Below are positions 57,261-64,000 of a DNA stretch of 64,000 bases, piece after piece. Position 1 is the stretch's first letter, and every line of letters begins with the position of its first letter. The notes beneath the pieces were generated by a model. The model saw only the letters and a list, made by a program, of their open reading frames with translations, did not search any database and was not told the origin of the DNA. A program made the position numbers and the translations under genes. The stretch comes from Phytophthora quininea. Lineage: Eukaryota; Oomycota; Peronosporomycetes; Peronosporales; Peronosporaceae. The stretch lies in contig JAAVTG010000598.1 in NCBI GenBank assembly GCA_011947345.1, forward strand, positions 19,103 to 83,102, read 5' to 3'.

Positions 57261-58609
57261 TTACAGGATCATGAGCTCCGGGCTCTCCATGTAGCTCTTA
57301 AAGACCTGCAGGAACTGGCCGGCGATCACTCCGTCCACGACGCGGCGGTCCGACGACAGCGTCACGTTCATGAGCGTGGCGAGACGCGGCTCCGGGTTGA
57401 CGCCCTCCACGATCTCGAGGGGTGGCAGGATCTCCTTGCGGCCGCCGCCGATGGCCAGGATGCAGGCCTGCGGCGGGTTGATGACAGCACGGAACTGGTC
57501 GATGCCGAAGCTGCCGAGGTTGGACACGGTGAACGAGCCGCCCTGGAACTCCTCGGGCTTGAGTTTGTTCTGACGCGCGCGCTGCACCAACTCCATAAAT
57601 ATGCTGTTCACGCCGCTGAGGCCCAGAGTGTCGACCTTAGGCACGATGGGGGTGATCAGACCCGACGGGGTGGCCACGGCCACGGAAATGTCCACCGCCG
57701 GGTTGGGCTGCACGCTCTGGGTCTTGACGTCGAAGAAGCAGTTGGCCTCGGGCACGTCACGCAGCGCCAGCGCCACAGCCTTGAGGATGAAGTCATTCAT
57801 GCCGACCTTGACGTCGTGCTTGCCCTTAAGCTGCTTGCGGAGCTTCAGGATGCTGTCGATCTCGCAGTCGATGCTCATGTAGTGGTGGGGCACGTCCTTC
57901 TTGGACGCCGTGAGGCGCTTGGCGATGATCTTGCGCATGTTGGACAGCGGCAGGTCCTCGAACTCGGCGTCGGCAGCAGGGGCAGGGGCCGCCGCAGCGA
58001 CTGGAGCAGCAGCAGCAGCCAGAGGCTTCACAGGCTCCTCCAGCGGCGAGTGGTTGAACTCAGGGATGAGCGAGCGCTTGCCCAGGAACTTGATGAGCGG
58101 CACGCGGGCACCGTTGGTCAGCTCCGAAGCCGCCGCAGGAGCAGCAGCGACAGGCGCGGCCTCAAGCGGAGCGGCCTCCGAGGCAATGGCAGACTCACCT
58201 GCAGTCGGCAGCTTGGCGAGCTCTCCGCTGGCCAGAAGACTCTGATAGGTCTCGATGTCCTCCACCGTGTAGCACAGCAGCGCTCCGATGGGCAGGTCGG
58301 CGGCACCCTCGGGGCAGACGATCTTGGCCACCACCGCGTCGTCCTGCATCTCGTAGTCCACGACAGCCTTGTCGGTCTCCACCTGGCACAGTACATCTCC
58401 GGCTGCGACCTCTTCACCTTCCTTCTTGAGCCACGCAGACAGCGAGCCGGTCTCCATGGTGGGGGACAGAGACGGCATCGTCAGAGGGAGACGCCGTCGG
58501 GGATCGCCGACGAGAAGGCGCGGCGAAGCAGAGGCGCGACGCGGCGCTCGGCACCAGCAGAGGAGGCCAGCGCCTGCAGAGAGCGGCTCAGCAGCACGCG
58601 GCGCATCAT
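57261..58609 (-). CDS. Mitochondrial dihydrolipoamide acyltransferase, E2/E3BP-like
   Basis: The ATG at 58609 starts an Arg-rich presequence (MMRRVLLSRSLQALASSAGA...LLRRAFSSA) fit for mitochondrial import. A frame change near 58480 leads into the lipoyl domain (PSLSPTMETGSLSAWLKKEGE; lipoyl lysine in VETDKAVVDYEM), an Ala/Pro linker and the catalytic domain from LPLSNMRKIIAKRL to the C-terminus. The catalytic histidine of the DHRxxDG motif is Arg here (SSDRRVVDG), a loss also seen in E3-binding protein/protein X, where Ser replaces it in human PDHX. No standard subunit-binding domain is present; its place is taken by VPLIKFLGKRSLIPEF. So it is a pyruvate-dehydrogenase-type E2 relative, possibly structural and not catalytic. 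Confidence 0.85.
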
Positions 58610-59205
58610 GGTCAATGGGCTGTAAGGTTAGCTTGAGCTCGTCACACTCACTACGCAAATGGAGGGATTTGAGGAAGTGAGCGGCGTCCAAGCACCAATG
58701 TGTATAATCCGCACCAAGCAGATGTAGAGTATACGTCGAAGCACATCCCGAGGGACTTTCACATACAAGAATCAAGATCTTATGGCATTCCGGATATGTA
58801 TGGAATTGATACGGATACTGTAGTGGGTAAGCGACAGCGACAAGCCAAGCCTGAAAAGCCCATGATGTGTGCTGAAGCACGCAGCACGAGGCAACACCAC
58901 CAACGAGACCATCTCGCTGGCACCAGGGAGCTTCACTACGTTCGGGACGCGAATCGGTTGGAAAATCGTGTGACTAGGGGCCTGTTCTGCAGACACGTAT
59001 TATGGCTGATCGGGCTTGTTTCAGATGATATTAATGCTTTAGCTGATCGATCAATAATCTGTTGTGTTCTGCGTGCATCAAACTGCTGAAAATTGCTCTC
59101 ATTCAGATTATTTTTCAGCCCGAATTCGGCCTGGTAGCTGATCCATCAGACTGATTGCCAGTCGGCACCTTTTAAAGCACATTTATTCCTCGGGGATTGC
59201 CAGAA
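58610..59205. other. Intergenic, no gene seen
   Basis: Only short open frames. The AT-rich part near 59000-59160, with repeated gctgatc strings, may be the edge of the Harbinger element. Confidence 0.4.
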
Positions 59206-60162
59206 CTAGGTAACTACCTCTCCGTGGCGTTCAGCTAGCAGCATCAAGTAATCTCGCCACATATCTGCTGCGATTTTGTCTCGAAACGTCTCCATCGTCA
59301 TACTATCGGGCTCATGGATGCCACGACGGTTGTCATAATGGTTGTCGATGTAGTCTTCGTTCGGCAAACCCACGTCTGCAAAAGCATCATGGTGTACGCG
59401 GATGAAGTTGTGAATGACGAACGCCGACTGAACGAGACCCACTTGTTCTTTCAAGGTGTACGATGTCATCCTCGTCAAAAGCGGAAATTTGTTTTTGATC
59501 AAGCCGTACGTTCTCTCGATGACATTTCGAAGAGATGAATGCCGCAAATTAAACAACTCTTCTTTTGTTTGTGGTCGCTGCGTTCCTTGGCCGAACTCTT
59601 TGAGATGGTATCGAGTCCCGCGGTAAGGAGTTAGCGTGTAGCTGTTTAACGCGTATCCAGCGTCACCACGATAATATTTTTCTGATATCAACAACGAAAA
59701 TCAGTACTACAATTCTCGCGTCACACAAGGCTAAATGTTACCTTTTGGAATGGCGAAGCTGTTTTGAACAGCGTCTTTCAAGACACGGCCACCATGAGCG
59801 GACCCTTCCCAACCAGGTAGCAAGTACACAAACTTCATCTCAAAGTCACAGGCACCCAACACGTTTTGCGAGCAGAACCCTTTCCGATTCCGGAATCGGG
59901 CTGCGAATTTGGCCGGCGGCACAGCAGGAATGTGAGTTCCGTCCAGAGCCCCGATGCAGTTTTTAAAATACGGGAAAAACTTTTGCTCGTCTCGAATTTT
60001 TTCCGGTGTTAAAGGCGTCGGTGGCACGATGAAGTCGTGGTATTTGATCTTGACAGCAGCAATTACCTCCCGAACAGTCTTCGTTATAACTTCAGGCCCG
60101 TGCTGAAATCGTTCTTGCACGTCCCTGTTCGTCTTACCGGACAGTACGAACAGGAAGATCAA
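59206..60162 (-). CDS. PIF/Harbinger transposase (DDE_4), two exons
   Basis: Exon A (up to about 59745) carries the first DDE Asp in IGALDGTHIPAVPP, then FCSQNVLGACDFEMKFVY and GWEGSAHGGRVL. A short intron (about 62 nt, GTAACA...ATATCAG) leads to exon B with KYYRGDAGYAL, TPYRGTRYHLKEF and the Glu motif LFNLRHSSLRNVIER. In active members the second motif reads AHDxRVL; here the Asp is Gly, so this copy may be inactive. No ATG lies before the conserved part and a stop (TAG) precedes the frame, so the 5' exon is missing or lies further up. It would catalyse cut-and-paste transposition with 3-bp target duplications. Confidence 0.82.
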
Positions 60163-60857
60163 AACTTTTCGCCGCTGCAGATCCTACGGGTGGTTAAAAT
60201 GCATCCTGTAGCGTCCACGATGACACCGAACAAGCCGAAAGTACGCCGTCCGAAGCAGATGACACTAGAGATTTTCCCACTAGCGAATCTGACGAAAGCG
60301 ACCGTCACAACTAGTCATTTCGTGAAGTGCCCATGCTGGCATTTGGTTCTTGGGGCCCCAGAGCTCTCGACCGCCGTCCAGCATGCGCTTCTGCATCAGC
60401 GAAATGTCGATGTTCGTTTGTCGAGGCACCACCATGGCAAATTCCTTGGCGACTTCGTAGTGAAGGTCAGCCCAACTTCAAATTTGAATATACTGCATTG
60501 TTTTTGTATTGTAAGCTCTACCACATCTGACAGTACCGCAGACAGCAATCTACACGAGCAGTATCACACCATTCTGCGCCGACTAAAGCAAACATCACAC
60601 TTCGGCAACTTCATCAACAGCAACCCAGACCTATTTCGCCTCCGACACGTTCAACTTCACAGTACCCAACGCTCTGGCGTTGTATTCAGACCTTAATAGA
60701 TTAGATTTAACACCGCAGATTGAGAACTCACAAATAATCGGTAATCGAAGCCCCCCAACATCTGACAGTGCGTTTTCGATGACTGCTGATCTCCGCTAGG
60801 CGTGTCCTGCCGCCAGAATAGCTGCTCGATCAATCAGCCAAACGCTTCTGCTTGGGA
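60163..60857. other. Probable 5' part of the Harbinger element; no gene called
   Basis: On the minus strand a short frame (near 60430-60275) encodes a MQKRMLDGGRELWGPKN stretch, perhaps a first exon or the element's second small protein, but without a family match. Confidence 0.35.
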
Positions 60858-62123
60858 TTATTTCATCTTCAGACTGGTTGGTAAGGCTGATTTGCAGAGC
60901 AGGCCCTTGGATCGAAATTGTCCTGCCGAGTAGAGCATGCCTCGCACCGACTTGAGCATCACGTCGGCCCACTTCATCGTGTCGTCATGCAGTTCCTGAA
61001 GCTCGACCGCAGACACCGAGAATTGCGGGCGGTGCAGTTTCAGGAACGCTGCACGGCGCATGGTGATTGTCAACTCTCCTCCATTTCTCTCTGCTGTCAG
61101 CACTATCGCCCCCGAAGCATCTCGCCGGACTCGCCGACTTGGAATGAACGGATATACCTCGTCCTGGTCGATAAAGTCGACGAGGATGACCCCGCAGCAA
61201 TCTCCATAGAGCTGTCGGTAGGAGACGATGTTGCACTCGGTGGTGATGCCGCTCTCGTTGGTCGTCAAGATCCGCGAGTGGAAGGCCTTGTCCTCCTCGA
61301 CCGTGTCAAAGTCGTCGCGTAAAGTGAGGTGTCCGAGCTGCTCGGACGTGATGATCTCCATGTTGGTCGTGTAGAACGACAACGCGTCAAACACTTGCTG
61401 AAGCGACTTGATGCCTCGGAACTGCACAGTTTCGTAGCGGACACAACACAAGGCGTCGTCCCCAGTCTCAAACTTGTTCTCTGAGAACTGCGTCTTGCTT
61501 AGGCCGTTGAATTGGGCCCGAGACGAAACGTAGTCCAGCGCAGCCTGCAGCTTCTTCTCCCGTATGGACAGCAGTGCCCTGCGGCGCTGGTCCCAGTCCT
61601 TGGTGAGGCAAATACGACTGTAGAGCGGGTAGAACTGCTGCTCAGTCTGGTTCACGATGCCAAAGGTGAGCTACAGGACAAGCCGGCGGAAACTCAACGC
61701 ACTCTCACCTCGCAGCGCAAAAGAGCTGATTGGATCCTGGCGACGCGAAGCTGCTGCAGTTCCATGGCGTATCCAAGCTCTGCGTACTCTCGCAGTCGGA
61801 AGCAGCACTGGATCATGGAGCAACTTGTCGTGGGACGGCAGTCCTTGAGTAGTGAGCACAGCCACCCCAGACTCCAGCAAGCGGATCTCCTTATGCAGCA
61901 TCTCCTGGACAGCGACGACGTTTGGTGGAAGTGCAGTCCAACATGTTTCCTTCACTCACCTTTCGCTCATGGTGGCCGCGCTTCCGCTTCTTGTCCTTGG
62001 CGCCCATGGCTCTCGCTGGTCTCCACGCTGACGATTCCGAAGTGACCTCGACGCTGAGTTCTCTCCAGAACGTGGCCTGGTCCAATAGCAACTGATGCAG
62101 CAGGTTGAAATCGAAGAAGTGCA
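60858..62123 (-). CDS. M96/START-like oomycete protein (hypothetical)
   Basis: The ATG at about 62123 begins MHFFDFNLLHQLLLD, then a very basic stretch (KDKKRKRGHHERK). An intron with GTGAGT...GTCCAG leads to a helical Arg/Leu-rich exon with YAELGYAMELQQLRVARIQ, and a short intron of about 36-38 nt (GTGAG...CTGTAG) follows. The last exon, LTFGIVNQTEQQF to the stop at 60858, has DWDQRRRALLSIREKKL and a mixed beta/alpha region of some 200 residues resembling the START-like part of the M96 mating-specific family. The basic-helical N-terminus could be bZIP-like. The frame of the middle exon is not settled, so the exact product is uncertain. Role unknown; lipid or ligand binding would be inference. 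Confidence 0.6.
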
Positions 62124-62450
62124 AGACCTTGGCGGGTCAAAACGGTAATAGTAAAGGAAAACGAGCTGCCGAGTCGATGCCCGACGCCCTTACAACATAG
62201 TTCTCTTCATCTTGCTGCTTGATCTCTCAGTCAGCTCTAGGTTTCTACGTGGGGGAGTTCTGATGGCAAAGGGACAAACTTGGCGCTTGCGTCGGCGCTA
62301 CACTCTCTTCAGATGTCTCGCCGTCATCTTCATTGCCGCCGCCATCGATCAACGCGCCGGGCAGTCCCGCCTTGCTCTAGGGAGAACGGCACTTGCGTTG
62401 ATGCTCGAACATGTACACAAACGCACACTAACGAACACAATGAACCGCGC
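62124..62450. other. Intergenic, no gene seen
   Basis: Spacer between the end of the PH-domain gene and the start of the M96-like gene; both run on the minus strand. Confidence 0.45.
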
Positions 62451-63985
62451 TCAAAGTCTACGATGCGCTGATCCCTCCCTGTGGCAAGAATAAAAGTTAG
62501 TAAAGTACGTCCACCGTAACTCAAGAACTCTACTTACTTTTTGAAGGCTTGTGCAATGCGGTGCGAGTCGAATGTGCAGTGGATGCTCACGATGCTGCCA
62601 CCGCTCACACTCACGATGTCGCACGACTCCTCTGTTACAATCTCACTGTTGCGCAGGATGCGGAACGTCGTGGAGGTCATCACCACGGCGGTCTCTTCGT
62701 CCTCGTCCACAAGGATGCGGAGCACACGGCCACTGCTGCGCTCCACCGTCTCGTCGCGCATCTTCCAGTAGTCGCACAGACGCTTGTAGCCGTGGAACTC
62801 GCCCCAGTACGGCACACAGTCCGGCAGGTTCGAGCTCAAGACGCATCCGTCCGACACCGGATCGATCTTCTCCTCCATCAAAGGAGGCCGGAGCGTCCAG
62901 TGGAGACGAGAACTTGAGATTGGGGCCATACAGATTGCGGTAGAGCTCGACCACCAACTCGCGCATCTCTTCCTTACTGCACTTCAGAGAGCCCAACGAG
63001 CTTGAAGTAGCTGACAAGCGTTGCTTCGGGACGTCGTCAGGCAGCAGAGACAGACGCTGCTTCGGAAGTGGAGGCGAAGGGTTTGCGTTGGAGACACAGA
63101 CGAGAATCTCCGTCAGCCACGTCAGGCGCGTGTCGATCGAGTCTACCAGCACCATGAAGGCGCCGTGCCCCTGTGTGTTGATCTGGAAGCCAAAGATGTT
63201 GCTCTGTCCGTGGACATGCATTGGGATGCCCTCTGACACTGTAAGAGGGCGAGACGTTCCGCGAACGAATGTCCGGTCCTTGGCATGAGCCTCGCTGATG
63301 TAGTAGCTCAACGATCCCTCGGAACGATTGAGGACAAAGTAGTATCGCTCCCACACGCTCCTCTGGCCGGTCTCTGGGTATTTGTTTTTGTACATGTAAC
63401 CAGCCGTGACGACGTTCGCCGTCTTGGTGTTGGCAGCAGGGATGTCCGTCACGACGACGCCTGCATCTCGCTTTACAAACGAAGTGACGTCCTCGCCCCT
63501 GGATGTGTCGACGACAAACACGTCAGACTGGCGAGGAGCGACATCAGGCGAAGCGTGAGGCTCGTTGCTCAATGCCAAGAACTTCTTGTCAGGCTTCTCT
63601 GTGTGGGTCGTTACCAGCGACTTGCGGAGGCGCTTGAACACACTGTTCCATCCGAACGAGTTGCGCTGGTTGCCGTCGCCATTGGATTGAGAAGAGTTCG
63701 AGTCCTGGGTGGGGGCAACTGGGGCTTAATAACAGAGCCTAAGCGCATCGGGGACTTGAACACCGGCGACTGCAGGACGTTCTTGAAGTAATGCGACTTC
63801 CGTGAGCCGTCCCCTTCACTGTTCCTGTTCGTCTCCGACTTGTCCTTCGGAGATTTCGCTTTGGAGGCCTTGCCATTTGACGGCGACGCTGGAGCCTTCT
63901 CTTCGTCCTTACTTGTCACGATAGCTGGTACAGCCTGTGCGTTCTCCTTAACATCCTCTTCTGGCACACCCTCCTTCTCGGACAT
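62451..63985 (-). CDS. PH-domain protein with NTF2-like C-terminal region
   Basis: The ATG at 63985 opens a charged, low-complexity N-terminus (MSEKEGVPEEDVKENAQ) that is likely disordered. After a frame change at a C-run near 63720 the frame continues through NSFGWNSVFKRLRKSL to a PH domain (AGYMYKNKYPETGQRSVWER to LTWLTEILV, about 110 residues) that may bind phosphoinositides. A helix MRELVVELYRNLYGP and, after a second frame change near 62900, an NTF2/SnoaL-like region (YWGEFHGYKRLCDYWK ... TAVVMTSTTFRI) follow. A 59-nt intron (62537-62479) with GTAAGT, a perfect TACTAAC and CCACAG joins a last mini-exon ending EGSAHRRL. The gene may extend past the window edge. Both frame changes lie near short homopolymers. 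Confidence 0.72.
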
Positions 63986-64000
63986 TCCCTGCCTGCTCGC

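Noticed and set aside
57816..58625. Plus-strand frame of 269 codons opposite the E2-like gene
   Set aside because: Antisense shadow of a GC-rich coding region; residues follow the complement of conserved E2 motifs.
60037..60696. Plus-strand frame of 219 codons overlapping the Harbinger transposase
   Set aside because: Its first part is antisense to the conserved transposase, and the rest shows no motifs.
58980..60820. Terminal inverted repeats of the Harbinger element
   Set aside because: Weak similarity (gctgatcgatca-type strings) on both sides, but no convincing inverted repeat or 3-bp duplication.

Overview
The window looks like a repeat-rich piece of an oomycete genome, most likely Phytophthora or a close relative. 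The evidence is a compact IFT81 gene, which implies a flagellated organism; short GT-AG introns of about 36-75 nt; a Crinkler-type P-loop NTPase/nuclease relic; chromodomain Ty3/gypsy, Copia, Helitron, MULE and Harbinger elements; and GC-rich, closely spaced host genes at the right end. The call rests on these gene families only; no species marker was seen.

Layout: (1) 1-15.48 kb is a graveyard of mobile elements. It starts with the 3' part of a Helitron helicase with its hairpin/CTAG terminus. Next is a broken NTPase-nuclease gene on the minus strand, then a 5.7 kb unit bounded by 355-bp inverted repeats that holds a decayed Helitron Rep and a histone H4 pseudogene. Last is a decayed chromodomain Ty3/gypsy element carrying a nested MITE. 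(2) 15.48-41.36 kb is a tandem array of about 575-bp units, each with one tRNA-Phe(GAA) gene on the plus strand, 36 copies in all. One full-length Copia element (17870-22840, 494-bp LTRs, 5-bp target duplication) splits the array. (3) 41.4-52.6 kb is again element-rich: an unknown ORF, a 749-bp MITE, a SET-domain pseudogene, a PIF1-like helicase split by a MULE, and a tandem Cys/His-domain gene split by a second MULE with a clear 9-bp target duplication. (4) 52.7-64 kb is gene-dense host sequence: IFT81, a STE20/MST-type kinase, an E2/E3BP-like dihydrolipoamide acyltransferase, a Harbinger transposase, an M96/START-like gene and a PH-domain gene.

The most unusual feature is the tRNA-Phe array. 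All 36 copies share one non-pairing position in the acceptor stem, and units differ only by a few SNPs and short indels shared in patches, as expected for homogenisation by unequal exchange. The Copia element landed about 177 bp upstream of a tRNA gene, has a primer site matching the anticodon arm of initiator tRNA-Met, and carries Pol III A and B boxes in its LTRs.

Many single-base frameshifts occur in genes that otherwise look intact (kinase, E2, PH protein) and in a Copia element whose LTRs appear identical. Uncorrected indels in the assembly are therefore a live alternative to true pseudogenisation. Intron and frame calls were made by eye, so positions may be off by one or two bases.
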